DNA of 64,000 nucleotides from Selaginella moellendorffii (GCF_000143415.4 NW_003314267.1:3903201-3967200), one strand, 5' to 3'; shown: positions 11,640 to 23,267, numbered from the stretch's first letter. Notes: generated by a model not told the origin, from the letters alone. Numbers and translations: made by a program.

Positions 11640-12945
11640 AACAATTTCCGCATTGATTTAGCAGGAGAGCAGCGACACGGCATGGTGCTTCGTGATACCA
11701 GTCGCAATCCTGCACAGGGCCAAGTGGTCGGGTGCGTGTAAGTTCTAGATCTTTCTTGCCTTTGCAATTCTTTTTTGAGCAATGGCTTGTTGCGGGAACT
11801 TCTCCAACACTTATGGGTGCATTCCTGAGCAGATTCCTGAGCCATTGCAGGTGGATTCGATCCGGGAGAGCATGAGCAGGCAGGTGCTGGGGTGGCCAAT
11901 CGTGAGCGGGGGATGGAGCTGGTGGACAGATCGTGGTGAGGGATGGCGAGGGAGGAGTTGAGGAGGAAACTTGGGCGCTTGGGAACTGGGGCCATGTCGA
12001 CCAAAGGTTAAGAATTCTTTGGTAGGAAAGAAGACGAAAGTTTAGCGGTAAATTACATTTTTAATTATAATATAACCTTTTCTTTAGTAAGTTAATATTG
12101 TTCTTGAGACAAAGGATGCCAAGATTCCCGGGCTGCGGGAAATCCTTCATGGCATGAAGAGCAACGAGTAGAGTCTTCTCTATTATGTGCGAATCTTGAC
12201 GCGGGATTCCATGTAACCCTCCGCAGCGTCTATTTGTTTCCATCCACACGAAGGAGCGCTTTGCTCGCCTCATCGCCTTTGATGAAAGAATTTATAAGCT
12301 TGGGTTCATCGACCAGTAGCAAGGCTTCTGATCCATGTCGTCGATTTCAAAGTCGTTTGAAGCCATGACCACCTCGCAAAACCTGGTAAAGCACGCTCTC
12401 GGAATTCCATCCTTCAAAACCATCTGTCTTTCAGCATCTTGTGATCGGCACTAGAGGAGCAAATCCCGCAGGTGCAGCGGCCATGTCTTGCAGTTTGTGA
12501 GGATCTCTACAAGTCTTTTCCGCCTCCATTCCGCTCAATTCTTTCGCAGATTTACAGGGCGAGCAAGCTAAGAAGTCACCGTTAAGACCAACATCCATCT
12601 ATCCTGATCTTTCTGCAAGAGCACTTTAAATAGGCTTTCCTTCCTCTTTTCGCTTGTCACCTGCTGCAGCAAAGTGGCCACCAACGAATCCAGCAGCTCC
12701 AGAATGGCGAGCACCAACTTTTGTTTTGGCTGGAGTTGTCCATGTGGTTGTAGTATAGATGATGGGGCAAAAGATCAGATTGCCTGGTCAATTCCGGTCT
12801 ACTTTCTTGGCCTTGTAGTCACGTTCGAGGAGCATTCCTTTCTATGGTGTTCTATTTGAGTACTTGTTCAAGTAAATCACCACTTCGGTACTCCCCAGCC
12901 TCCTATATCTTAGCTGGCTTCCAATCCAAGATCAAAGCGCTGCAA
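11640..12945. repeat. UGT-A upstream segment, copy 2
   Basis: Nearly identical to 2615-3856 with small indels. It contains no supported gene, although open stretches occur on both strands (for example minus-strand 11567-12004 and 12061-12273). This is probably the promoter and 5' flank of UGT-A2, together with fragments of an unknown gene. Confidence 0.55.
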
Positions 12946-14445
12946 ATGGCGGGTGCTAGCAAGAAGCCTCATGTTCTAGCGTTCCCATTCCCAATCCCGG
13001 GCCACATGAACTCACTGATGCACTTCTGCCGCCGTCTCGCGGCCTGCGATGTCACCATCACCTACGCCTCCAATCCGAGCAACATGAAGCTCATGCACCA
13101 GACGCGCGATCTGATTGCAGACCCCCACGCCAAGAGCAACGTCCGCATCGTCGAGGTCTCGGACGATCCAGGTAACAGCAGCAACGATCTCGCCAAGGGG
13201 GATCCCAGCGAGCTCGTGGAGAAGATCCGCCTGGCAGTGCGGGCCATGGCAGCCTCTGTGCGAGAGCTTATCCGGAAGTTCCAGGAGGAAGGGAATCCCG
13301 TTTGTTGCATGATCACAGACACCTTCAACGGATTCACCCAGGATCTGGCGGACGAATTCGGCATCCCCAGGGCGGTGTTCTGGACCTCCAATGCGATCGA
13401 CGACATCTATCACCTCTTCCTGCCGGAGCTCATGTCCAAAGGATTCGTGCCAGTCACGAGTAAGTTCTCCCTCCCCTGTTTTTAGGGTTCTAAGGAAACT
13501 CTTCTTCTTCCAGCCAGGAAAACGGACGAGCTCATCACATTCCTCCCCGGATGCCCGCCGATGCCCGCCACGGATCTGCCGCTCGCCTTCTACTACGACC
13601 ACCCAATCCTGGGCGTGATCTGCGACGGCGCGTCGCGGTTCGCGGAGGCGAGATTCGCGCTGTGCAACACCTACGAGGAGCTGGAGCCCCACGCAGTGGC
13701 GACGCTGCGCAGCGAGGTCAAATCCAGCTACTTCCCCATCGGCCCGTGCCTGTCCCCCGCATTCTTCGCGGGGGACTCGACAGCGGTGGAGCGATCCAGC
13801 GAGCTCCTGTCTCCCGAGGATCTGGCGTGCCTGGAGTGGCTTGACACACAGAAGGAATCCTCCGTGATCTACGTCTCCTTCGGTAGCGTGGCCACCATGT
13901 CCGTGGAGCAATTCCAGGAGCTCGCCAGGGGCCTGGAGCGCAGCAACCAGCCATTCGTACTGGTGCTGCGCAAGACCCTGGTCGCGGATCCCTCGGTGCA
14001 CGATTTCTTCGAGGGTTTGAAGCAGCGGATCGGCGAGCGCGGGATGGTGATCTCGTGGGCGCCGCAAATGCACGTCTTGCTCCACCCGGCGGTGGGAGGA
14101 TTCCTGACGCACTGCGGATGGAACTCGACCGTGGAGGGGATCTGCGCGGGCGTGCCGATGCTCGCCTGGCCTTGCATGGCGGAGCAAAACATCAACTGCA
14201 AGGAGCTTGTGGAGCACTGGAAGCTGGCGATCCCGGTCCAGGATGATCGGGATAAAAGCTCCGTGATCTCGGTCTCGAGCGAGAGGCTGGCGGATCTAGT
14301 GGCGCGGCTAATGAGAGGCGACGAGGGTCGCGAGATGCGAGCCCGGGCTCGGGGATTCCGCAAGGCTACTGCGGCTGCCATAGCCGAGGGAGGATCCTCG
14401 GACAGGAACCTCAAGGCCTTCGCCCAAGCTCTGAGAGATCTGTGA
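12946..14445 (+). CDS. UGT-A2: intact family-1 UDP-glycosyltransferase
   Basis: Exons 12946-13459 and 13514-14445 with a 54-bp GT-AG phase-1 intron encode 481 residues. The N-terminus reads MAGASKKPHVLAF with the PGHMNSL catalytic-His region near residue 20. The C-terminal domain has a complete PSPG box (WAPQMHVLLHPAVGGF, HCGWNS, WPCMAEQ). This is the only UGT-A copy without stop, donor loss or truncation, and so the likely functional member. The acceptor substrate is unknown. The coding region is GC-rich, which leaves a long antisense open frame (13012-14217) that I regard as spurious. The upstream ATG at 12844 is in a different frame context and less conserved. Confidence 0.92.
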
Positions 14446-15672
14446 TCTCTCGGAGGCTAACAACCATTATGTAAAGTCAATATTTCTCGATCATACCAAG
14501 ATTTACGAGAACAAACTTGCGACACTGTTTGCGATGCGGACGGCGGTTGCGTGACTGACTTGTTATCCTAAACCTCCCGGGATTGGGATTATTGAAGAGA
14601 TGTCAGCTGACTTGCTACATATTACATCTACTGTGTCGCGTGCGTGATGGAGAACTTCAAATGTAGCATAAAAATAAAGATCTTTAACATTTCTTAGTCT
14701 TATTCATCCATTTTGCAGAAGAGCTTCTTGGGGAGGAACCGAGGCTGGGTGGCGCTGTGGCGTGCACTTGAGCAGCAGCGCCTCGTCTTTGAGATTATAA
14801 ACATCACTTTTATTTTTCTGTTTATGAAATCGTCAATATTCTTAGAATAACAAATCGATATTCCTGTACTTTGATGGAGAGGACAAAAACTAAAGAGAGG
14901 TTTCCTTTCAAAGTCTGGCCAAAGCTCCACCCCGCCGGTGCGACGTTGAGCGACGTGACCAGTCGATTGTCACTCGTCACGACGCGGAACGAGACTGCCC
15001 GATGAGCCTGCTATCGCTCTGCCTCGACATGGATGCCCACAAGACCATAATTCGTGGTTGCATACTTTTCAGGCCTCATTGCTCTTCCGGAGGACAACAC
15101 CTGCTTGCAAGCTGGGATCTTTGGCTATGGTGGAGAGTATTCTACTGGACATGGCATCGCACTTCTCACCAACACCAGTGCTAGCGTTGTCAATAGTGTC
15201 GTTTAAAGCTTGTCCTTCTCTTTCACTGGTCTCACGGTTCCTCAGACAACCTCAAGGCAGCTCCTCGAGGTCTACTACATCCCAGCATCGATCCCAAGAC
15301 TGGCTTCCGGGAAAACATTCGAGTGACCATACCTTTCTTATTTGACTCGTAGGGATTCAAACTTGGCCTGCTAATGGACAAACGTGAAAGAAAACACGAG
15401 GAAAAGACACAGGCCGCCGTGTCCAAAGTTTCTCACTGACAAGTAGCGATTAATTCAGAAATCAAATTTAATACAACCTCTGCAAATGTCCGAAAGATTA
15501 CCAGCCGTGTGTCCCAAACGTTCGGACCAAATCAAACGTGGCGTGCGACGCAGACAGCGGCTGAACTGTTCCCTTGCGTTGACCATGTCGCTATTGGCCA
15601 ATACAATCATTACAAGAATCTCCTCTTCCACTCTCAAAAGATCGATCGCTTCTGATCAAGAGCAACAACACC
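14446..15672. other. Intergenic region between UGT-A2 and PLAC8-P2
   Basis: The part 14460-15000 is unique in the window and shows no convincing gene; the longest open frame is a 76-codon minus-strand one at 14700-14930. The part 15030-15672 repeats the PLAC8 upstream block seen at 6680-7220, 20030-20524 and partly 29460-29760. Confidence 0.55.
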
Positions 15673-16538
15673 ATGGCCTACACTTACACCCCACAAGGCC
15701 ATCCAATGCAACAGCATCAAGGACAGCAGCAAGGATTCACCAGCGAAGGCCATTCTGTTGCCTCTCCTGCTGCCCACGGAGTGGCAACTATGGCACCCCC
15801 GAATTCTGGCCTCTGGACAACAGGCCTCTATGGATGCACTGAGGACTGCCCCTCTTGTAAGGCTTTTTTTTTTTGAGAAAAAAAAGTTGTGCAACTTGGA
15901 TGATTGACTGAGTGACCTCTTTAAATTTGCTCTCTGTTCTTTGATCCTAGGTCTGGTTTGTAGCAAACTTGCAGATAGATAAGATGTCCGTGCGACAATA
16001 CTTAAAATGTTTTCTGATCAATTCTCTCCATCTGGTGTAACCACAGGCTGGTGTGCGTTGTGCTGCCCCTGCGTTCTTGTTGGGCGCATGGCCAACATTC
16101 TGGATCAAGGCATGACCTGTGAGTATTCAACTTTGAGATAAACGATATCCCGAACGTTTTTTTTTTTTTGATGTTCCACTCACGATTCTGCTTGGATTTG
16201 TGATCCAATGTTGTAGCTGTCTTCACCGGAGCCGCCATCTTTTGCGGCTGTGGCTGCCTCTACAGCTGCCTGTACCGTGCAAAGCTGCGCCACAAGTATG
16301 GACTCCCCGAGGAGCCCTGCAACGACATCTGCACCGAGTGCTGGTGCAACTGCTGCTCCATTGCCCAGGCTTACAGGGAGCTCAGGAACCGCAACATCAA
16401 CCCGGCTCTGGGTATGATTTCTGGGGCCTTGGTGATCTTTGTTTCCTGATTTCTGAAAATGGTGATTTTTCAGGGTACGAGTTTGCGAGGGCGGTGTACG
16501 AGCAGCCACCTCAAGTGCAGGAGATGCGCAAAATTTGA
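15673..16538 (+). CDS. PLAC8-P2: Cys-rich PLAC8-domain protein
   Basis: Exons 15673-15856, 16047-16118, 16217-16411 and 16474-16538, all phase 1 with GT-AG borders, give 171 residues. The PLAC8 domain has the CCPCVLVG motif followed by a hydrophobic stretch and the GCGCLYSC motif. Plant members are plasma-membrane proteins tied to cadmium/zinc efflux (PCR) or cell number (FW2.2-like). Relative to P3/P4 it lacks 11 codons of the Pro-rich N-terminal part (PQPPPGSYYGP) and 6 codons in the hydrophobic segment (IVQWFT), both in frame. The second deletion shortens the presumed membrane segment, so function is uncertain. It is followed by the truncated UGT-B2. Confidence 0.75.
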
Positions 16539-16736
16539 GCTACGGAAATTAGTTTTTAAAATCTTCAACTTGAAAATGCTTCTTCGGGGTTTTCAAGAAC
16601 GCCATGTTGCATTCGTGATCGGAAGGATTTCTTCCTCGTGACATTGGAAAATAATAGAATAAATTTCTAAACATCTCATCTAGAATTATTTAATGTCCTA
16701 AAAAGAACATATACTGGAATATATTCTGGAAGAGCT

Positions 16737-17322
16737 TGTCGTCAACACGATTGAGGAGCTGGATCAGGAAGTCGTGAATGGACGGAGGTTGCTGTTCTCC
16801 AGTTATTTACCAGTCGGACCTCTGGTACCTGCGGAGCTTCTGCAAGAACAGCACCCGATCACTCTCAGTTCTCCAAATGACACTAGCATGATCTGGCTGG
16901 ACAAACAAGCTTACGGCTCGGTTCTGTATATCGCTTTTGGAAGTGTTGTTACTCTGCCAGCCGACCAAGTGGAGAAAATTGCAAGAGCTGTAAAAGCTAC
17001 CCGTCAGCCAGTCTTGTGGGCGATCAGGAGGAACTTTGCAAAAGACGTACCTGAGAACTTTTATGAAAGCTTGCAAGAGATAGTTAAAAGTTTATGGTGG
17101 TGGAACCTTGCCACCACCATAAACTGGTGGTGGAATGGGCTCCGCAAGTAAACGTCTTGCGCCACTCCGCGGTTGGAGCCTTCTTAATGCACGGTGGATG
17201 GAACTCAGCTCTAGAAGCCCTGTGCTGTGGAGTGCCAATGCTTTGCTGGCCCTGCGCTAGCGATCAGAACTTGAATGCTCTCACGATAGTGAAGAAGTGG
17301 AGAACTGGGATAATGGTGGCTC
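16737..17322 (+). pseudogene. UGT-B2: truncated and disrupted UDP-glycosyltransferase
   Basis: Upstream flank identical in kind to other UGT-B genes runs to about 16736 and then joins directly to the middle of exon 2 (VVNTIEELD region). The start codon, exon 1, the intron and the first third of exon 2 are therefore deleted. At about 17085-17125 a fold-back hairpin sequence replaces codons before the PSPG box and ends the frame. The PSPG-coding part then continues in another frame (WAPQVNVL at about 17135). The homology ends at 17322, where unrelated sequence and the UGT-A3 remnant begin. Confidence 0.9.
17089..17125. repeat. Perfect inverted repeat (15-bp arms, 7-bp loop) inside UGT-B2
   Basis: The left arm agtttatggtggtgg (17089-17103) and right arm ccaccaccataaact (17111-17125) are exact reverse complements around the loop aaccttg. 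Adjacent normal sequence supplies another ggtggtgg. UGT-B1, B3 and B4 lack the insertion. Confidence 0.95.
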
Positions 17323-17358
17323 GGCGCCGGCGCTACGCCCGCTAGGGTGTGGTGATCG

Positions 17359-18814
17359 ATGGCAGCGGAGGGCGCTTGCGGTGCCATCGGCGGCGAGAGC
17401 GCGCCATGCCAATGCGCTGGTTGCGCGATCCGAGTAAGATTCGCTCTAGAGATCCGCTCGCGAGAATGTGGCTGGGGATTTGGCTTCCAGCGAAAAGATT
17501 TGCAATTTTCAACATCAAACATAGCTCCGATGACCGGTAACAGCATGCGCAGCAGCAACGATCTCGCCAAGGGGGATCCCGGCGAGCTCGTGGAGAAGAT
17601 CCGCCTGGCAGCGTGGGCCATGGCAGTCTCTGTGCGAGAGATTATCCGGAAGCTCCAGGAGGAAGGGAACCCCGTTTGCTGCATGATCACGGACACCTTC
17701 AACGGATTCACCCAGGATCTGGCGGACGAATTCGGTATCCCCAGGGCGGTGTTCTGGACCTCCAACGCGATCAACGACATTTATCACCTCTTCCTGCCGG
17801 AGCTCATCTCCAAAGGATTCGTGCCAGTCGCGAATAAGTTCTCCCTCCCCTGTTTTTGGGGTTCTAAGGAAACTCCCCCTTCTTCGAGCCAGGAAAACGG
17901 ACGAGCTCATCACATTCCTGCCTGGCTGCCCGCCAATGCCCGCCACAGATCTGCCTCTATCCTTCTACTACGATCACCCAATCCTGGGCATGGTCTGCGA
18001 CGGCGCGTCGCGGTTCGCGGAGGCGATATTCGCTCTGTGCAACACCTACGAGGAGCTGGAGCCACACGCAGTGGCGACGCTGCGCAGCGAGATGAAATCC
18101 ACCTACTTCCCCATCGGCCCGTGCCTCTCCCCGGCATTCTTCGCGGGGGACTCGACAGCGGTGGAGCGATCCAGCGAGCTCCTGTCTCCCGAGGATCTGG
18201 CGTGCCTGGAGTGGCTCGACACACAGAAGGAATCCTCCGTGATCTACGTCTCCTTCGGCAGCGTGGCCACCATGTCCGTGGAGCAATTCCAGGAGCTCGC
18301 CAGGGGCCTGGAGCGCAGCAACCAGCCATTCGTGCTGGTGCTGCGCAAGACCCTCGTCGCGGATCCCTCGGTGCACGATTTCTTCGAGGGATTGAAGCAG
18401 CGGATCGGCGAGCGCGGGATCGTGATCTCGTTGGCGCCGCACGTCTTGCTCCACCCGGCGGTGGGAGGATTCCTGACGCACTGCGGATGGAACACGACCG
18501 TGGAGGGGATCTGCGAGGCCGTGCCGATGCTCGCCTGGCCTTGCATGGCGGAGCAAAACGTGAACTGCAAGGAGCTTGTGGAGCACTGGAAGCTGGCGAT
18601 CCCGGTCCAGGATGATCGGGATAAAAGCTCCGTGATCTCGGTCTCGAGCGAGAGGCTGGCGGATCTAGTGGCGAGGCTGATGAGAGGCGACGAGGGTCGC
18701 GAGATGCGAGCCCGGGCTCGGGGATTCCGCAAGGCTACTGCGGCTGCCATAGCCGAGGGAGGATCCTCGGACAGGAACCTCAAGGCCTTCGCCCAAGCTC
18801 TGAGAGATCTGTGA
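17359..18814 (+). pseudogene. UGT-A3: 5'-truncated UGT with captured leader and dead splice donor
   Basis: Homology to UGT-A2 begins only at about 17536 (GNS...SNDLAKGDP), so about the first 75 residues, including the catalytic-His region, are missing. In their place is an unrelated GC-rich leader whose ATG at 17359 is in frame with the UGT part. The A-type intron is still present at about 17833-17887, but its donor GT has become AT and its 3' end reads tcgag. Exon 2 (17888-18814) is open, but the PSPG box begins LAPH instead of WAPQMH. Without splicing the 17359 frame runs on to 18615 with its second half out of the UGT frame. Confidence 0.85.
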
Positions 18815-20524
18815 TCTCTTGGACGCGACAATTAGAATCAATCAATGGGTTAGTGAGATTGAAAGTTTTAATAAGCCAATTTGTGCTGCCTCTATGCGGT
18901 CTTTCACTCCCTCTTTTCCATGTGTTTTTTAGATGGAGAGCATAACTTAAGTACTTGGACATGTTTTTGGAACAGATTCTTGGGGTTGGGTTTCCAAAAA
19001 CCATGTTGCCAATGCACAAAACTGTGCCGGAGTGTCGAACTGTGGTCGCACGGTGGCTGGCAATAACAAATAGAAGAAGAAAGAGATACATTCCCAAGAG
19101 CTTGTATAAAAATAGGTCCTCCCCTTGTATCATGGTTTCCAGTGCCCCAGTATAGCATTGTTGCACTCCAATCTTTGAGGCTCCAAAGATTTATAGTTTG
19201 ACCGAGCAGTATAGCTTGACAATCACTGCCACCAGGGGGGAGGCGCTTCTAGCTGTAAGAGTTGCTTGATCAACAGTTGGAAAGGGATCATATCAAATGT
19301 TCCACAAATCCAGTTAGCAATGTCTTGTTTCGTCCCAACCTTGTGCGTTCCAGAGGATGCACAAAGTGACAAGGTGGTCTAGGGATCGCTGTTTTCGAAA
19401 GCTGGTGCGTTTGGAAAAATAAATAAAATTATTCTCCAACAAGGATCAAGAAATCTTGTATGCTTTGACCTTGTGCCACCCAAGCAGGGGCGAACTATCG
19501 AACTCATTGAGACTGATCCAACAGCTCGACTTGGAAATCGCAGAAGTGTCATCCAGTCAGGCCTTGAGCATTGATCTTGCCCGCATCCACAACCTGCAGA
19601 AGCCTTGGGCAAGAGAGCCAAGCGGGAAAAGACATGTTGTTGCTGTTAAACTCACTCTCAGACACTCACAAAACTCTTGGGGCCATTGGATTTCCCAGCT
19701 GGCCACAAGAACCACAAGAAACCCCATGGCAAGGGCGTCGGGAACATGTTGTAGCCCCATATGCCTCACAAGGGGATTCCCCACATGCCAAGGACAGTAA
19801 TAAACTCAAGAAATAAAGATCACTATTGCTATTGGTTTGTCCAGTATCTTCATGAAGATACTTATTGAAAAGGAAGTCTCCACCGAAAACATGATAGACA
19901 AGGATGACTCTATGACAGTCGACTGGGCTCATGTCATAGAGAGTGTATATCTCAACACAACATACACACTTGCTTTTTTCACAAAACAGCTCTTAGGAAC
20001 TTAGTATCTTAAGAACTGCCTCAACTCCTCTGGATGCCCACAAAACCCTCAAGTGTCATTGCTCTTGCGGGGGACAACACCTGCTTGCAAGCTGGGATCT
20101 TTGGCTATGGTGGAGAGTATTCTACTGGATCTGGCATCGCACTTCTCACCCCAAGACTGCCTTCCGGGAAAACATTCGAGTGACAATACCTTTCTTGTTT
20201 GGATTCAAACTTGGCCTGCTAATCGACAAACGTGAAAGAAAACACAAGGAAAAGACACAGGCCGCCGTGTCCAAAGTTTCTCACTGATAAGTAGCAATTG
20301 ATTCAGAAACATTTATGAAAATTACCACGTTATGAATAGTGTTTTAACCTATGCAAATGCCCATACCAGCCGCGTCCAAAACGTTCGGAACAAATCAAAC
20401 GCGGCGTGCGACGCGGACAGCGGCCTTGCGTTGACCATGTCGCTATTGGCCAATACAACCCTTACAAATATCTCCTCTTCCACTCTCAAAAGATCGATCG
20501 CTTCTGATCAAGAGCAAGACCACC
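18815..20524. other. Duplicated intergenic block with internal inversion, UGT-A3 to P3
   Basis: The part 18815-19190 matches 5357-5735 and 19213-19380 matches 6065-6240. However, 19390-19960 is the reverse complement of parts of 5700-6600: for example 19560-19745 is the reverse of 5740-5940, and 19790-19835 the reverse of about 6545-6590. The right part (20030-20524) is again the direct PLAC8 upstream block. No gene is supported. Confidence 0.6.
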
Positions 20525-21448
20525 ATGGCCTACACTTACACCCCGCAAGGCCATCCAACGCAGCAGTATCAAGGACAGCAGCAAGGATTCACCAGCGAAG
20601 GCCATCCCGTTGCCCCTCCTGCTGCTTATCCCCAGCCTCCGCCTGGTAATTATTATGGACCTGGAGTGGCAACCATGGCACCCCCGAATTCTGGCCTCTG
20701 GACAACGGGCCTCTGTGGATGCACTGAGGACTGCCCCTCTTGTAAGTTTTTTTTTTTTTCGTGAAAAAGAGTTCTTTTTGTGCAACTTGCATGATTGACT
20801 GAGTGATCTCTTTAAATCTGCTTTCTGTTCTTTGATCCTAGATCTGGTTTGTAGCAGACTTCCAGATAGATAAGATATCCGTTCGACATTTCTTAAAATT
20901 TATTTGATCAATCCTCTCCATCTGGTGTAACCACAGGCTGGTGTGCGTTGTGCTGCCCCTGCGTTCTTGTTGGGCGCATGGCCAACATTCTGGATCAAGG
21001 CATGACCTGTGAGTATTCAACTTTGAGATAAACTATATCCCAAACGTTTTTTTTTTTTTTTGATGTTCCACTCACGATTCTGCTTGGATTTGTGATCCAA
21101 TGTTGTAGCTGTCTTCACCGGAGCCGCCATCTTTTGCATCGTGCAGTGGTTCACCGGCTGTGGCTGCCTCTACAGCTGCCTGTACCGTGCAAAGCTGCGC
21201 CACAAGTACGGACTCCCCGAGGAGCCCTGCAACGACATCTGCACCGACTGCTGGTGCAACTGCTGCTCCATTGCCCAGGCTTACAGGGAGCTCAGGAACC
21301 GCAACATCAACCCGGCTCTGGGTATGATTTCTGGGGCCTTGGTGATCTTTGTTTCCTGATTTCTGAAAATGGAGATTTTTCAGGGTACGAGTTTGCGAGG
21401 GCGGTGTACGAGCAGCCACCTCAAGTGCAGGAGATGCGCAAAATGTGA
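20525..21448 (+). CDS. PLAC8-P3: full-length Cys-rich PLAC8-domain protein
   Basis: Exons 20525-20741, 20937-21008, 21109-21321 and 21384-21448 give 188 residues. The protein has a Gln/Pro/Gly/Tyr-rich N-terminal tail of about 60 residues. The PLAC8 domain follows: CGCTEDCPSC, CCPCVLVGRMANILDQG, a hydrophobic FTGAAIFCIVQWFTGCGC segment, YRAKLRHKYGLPEEPCNDIC and a final YEQPPQ tail. Family members sit in the plasma membrane, with roles in metal transport or cell-number control shown in other plants; the role here is inferred only. It has no in-frame deletion and is the best reference copy with P4. It lies in the left arm of a large inverted repeat. Confidence 0.9.
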
Positions 21449-21501
21449 GCTACGGAAATTAGTTCTTAAAATCTTCAACCTGAAAATGCTTCTTCGGGGC
21501 T

Positions 21502-21755
21502 TTTCAAGAATGCCATGTTGCATACGTTACCTCCGGATTTCTTCCTTGTGCCATTGGAAAATAATACAAGCCCAAGTTTGTGAAAATTTCTAAACATCTC
21601 ATCTAGAATTATTTAATGTCCTGGGGCGTTTCAAGAATGCCATGTTGCATACGTTACCTCCGGATTTCTTCCTCGTGACATTGGAAAATAATACAAGCCC
21701 AAGTTCGTAGAAATTTCTGAAGATCTCATCTAGTATTATTTAATGTCCTAAAACA
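21502..21755. repeat. Tandem duplication of 127 bp in the P3/UGT-B3 spacer
   Basis: The stretch beginning tcaagaatgccatgttgcat at 21504 recurs at 21631, a period of 127 bp. The other PLAC8/UGT-B spacers have a single copy, which explains why this spacer is about 120 bp longer than its inverted partner (28185-28394). The duplication replaces the sequence (tatactggaatatattctgg) found just upstream of UGT-B1 and B4. Confidence 0.85.
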
Positions 21756-21778
21756 ATGTAAATATGAGCTATCCTCTT

Positions 21779-23187
21779 ATGGCGGACGAGCAGCGCCTTC
21801 ACGTAGCGGTGCTCCCAACCACCGGCTCCGGCCACATCAATCCCATGCTCGAGCTCTGCCGCCGCCTCGTCCCGCTAGGATTCCAGGTAAGCTTCGTCTA
21901 TCCCAGCAATCTATGCCCCAAGCTGGAGTCGAGCCTTCGACACGATGATCTTCACTTCCAAGTGGTGCCAAGCCCAGCCTCGGACAAGCCTTTGCTCATG
22001 GATCCCGCGTTGCAAGAGGACGTGAGACCGGTTCTAGAGGCCCTCCGTCCACCAGTGAAGTGCCTTATCGCTGATATGTTTTTAGGCTGGTCACAGGACG
22101 TGGCCGACAGCCTGGGGATTCCACGAGTTGCCTTCATTCCCAGTGACTCAGTCATCGAAGCGATGTGCTACCATATTCCAGAGCTTGTCTCCAGGGGTTT
22201 CATTCCTGGCCATGTTCCTGCCAATGGTGAGAAGAAGAAGAAACTTTACAATTGCTTCATACCGATCGACGAATATGTGTTGTTGTCTCAGCCGATCCAA
22301 ATCCGGACGCTTTGATCGACTTCATCCCTGGTCTCGAGCCTTTTACAAGAGAGTTGCTCCCTCTTGCCTTCCAGCACGGGGGACCCATTGTGACCACTGT
22401 GGGAGTTGCAGCCAGACGAACAAAGGATGCGGTTTGCATTGTCGTCAACACGATTGAGGAGTTGGATCAGGAAGTTGTGAATGGACGGAGGTTGCTATTC
22501 TCCAGTTATTTACCAGTCGGACCTCTGGTACCTGCGGAGCTTCTGCAAGAACAGCACCCGATCACTCTCAGTTCTCCAAATGACACTAGCATGATCTGGC
22601 TAGACAAACAAGCTTACCGCTCGGTTCTCTATATCGCTTTTGGCAGTGTTGTTACTCTGCCAGCCGACCAAGTGGAGAAGATTGCAAGAGCTGTAAAAGC
22701 CACTCGTCAGCCAGTCTTGTGGGCGATCAGGAGGAACTTTGCAAAAGACGTACCTGAGAACTTTTATGAAAGCTTGCAAGAGATAGTTGGGGCGCAAGCC
22801 TGCCTGGTGGTGGAATGGGCTCCACAAGTAAACGTCTTGCGCCACTCCGCGGTTGGAGCCTTCTTAATGCACGGTGGATGGAACTCAGCTCTAGAAGCCC
22901 TGTGCTGTGGAGTACCAATGCTTTGCTGGCCCTGCGGTAACGATCAGAACTTGAATGCTCTCACGATAGTGAAGAAGTGGAGAATTGGGATAATGGTGGC
23001 TCATGGACCCAAAGACGATGTGAGAAGCGAAGACTTGGGAAACGTTATAGATGCTGTGATGAACGGCGAGGAAGGGAGGAGGATGAGGAGCAGAGCTCAA
23101 GAACTTAAAAAGATCGTGAGGGCAGGTACTTGCCTGGAGAGAAATCTTCGACAGCTCAAGGATGTGATCATAGCCGCGTCTCAATAG
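21779..23187 (+). CDS. UGT-B3: family-1 UDP-glycosyltransferase
   Basis: Exons 21779-22226 and 22292-23187 (65-bp GT-AG intron, phase 1) encode 447 residues. The N-terminus is MADEQRLHVAVLPTTGSGH with the conserved His. The PSPG box begins WAPQVNVLRHSAVGAF and has HGGWNS instead of HCGWNS. An in-frame ATG lies five codons upstream (21764), but the start at 21779 is the one shared with UGT-B4. Exon 2 encodes the same residues as UGT-B4 on the other strand, so the two are very recent copies or kept alike by gene conversion. It probably acts in the cytosol on an unknown acceptor. Confidence 0.92.
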
Positions 23188-23267
23188 GGGCCTGCAATAC
23201 CATCTGGATTCATACTTGATCAAAGAGACAAAGTTCACGAGAAGAACTAAAATGATGGAGAAGTTGA

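Larger units (their letters stand above)
20525..23231. repeat. Left arm of the large inverted repeat (P3 + UGT-B3)
   Basis: This arm is the reverse complement of 26732-29317. Paired positions sum to 49963 through the UGT-B part (21779 with 28184, 23187 with 26776, 23231 with 26732) and to about 49842 in the PLAC8 part, the offset being the 127-bp tandem duplication. Identity appears very high throughout. The spacer holds ATXN10 and gene remnants. Confidence 0.93.

Noticed and set aside
13012-14217. 401-codon antisense open frame across UGT-A2
   Set aside because: Shadow of the UGT-A2 coding strand, as for A1.
17957-18586. Antisense 209-codon frame in UGT-A3
   Set aside because: Another shadow of the UGT exon with no independent support.
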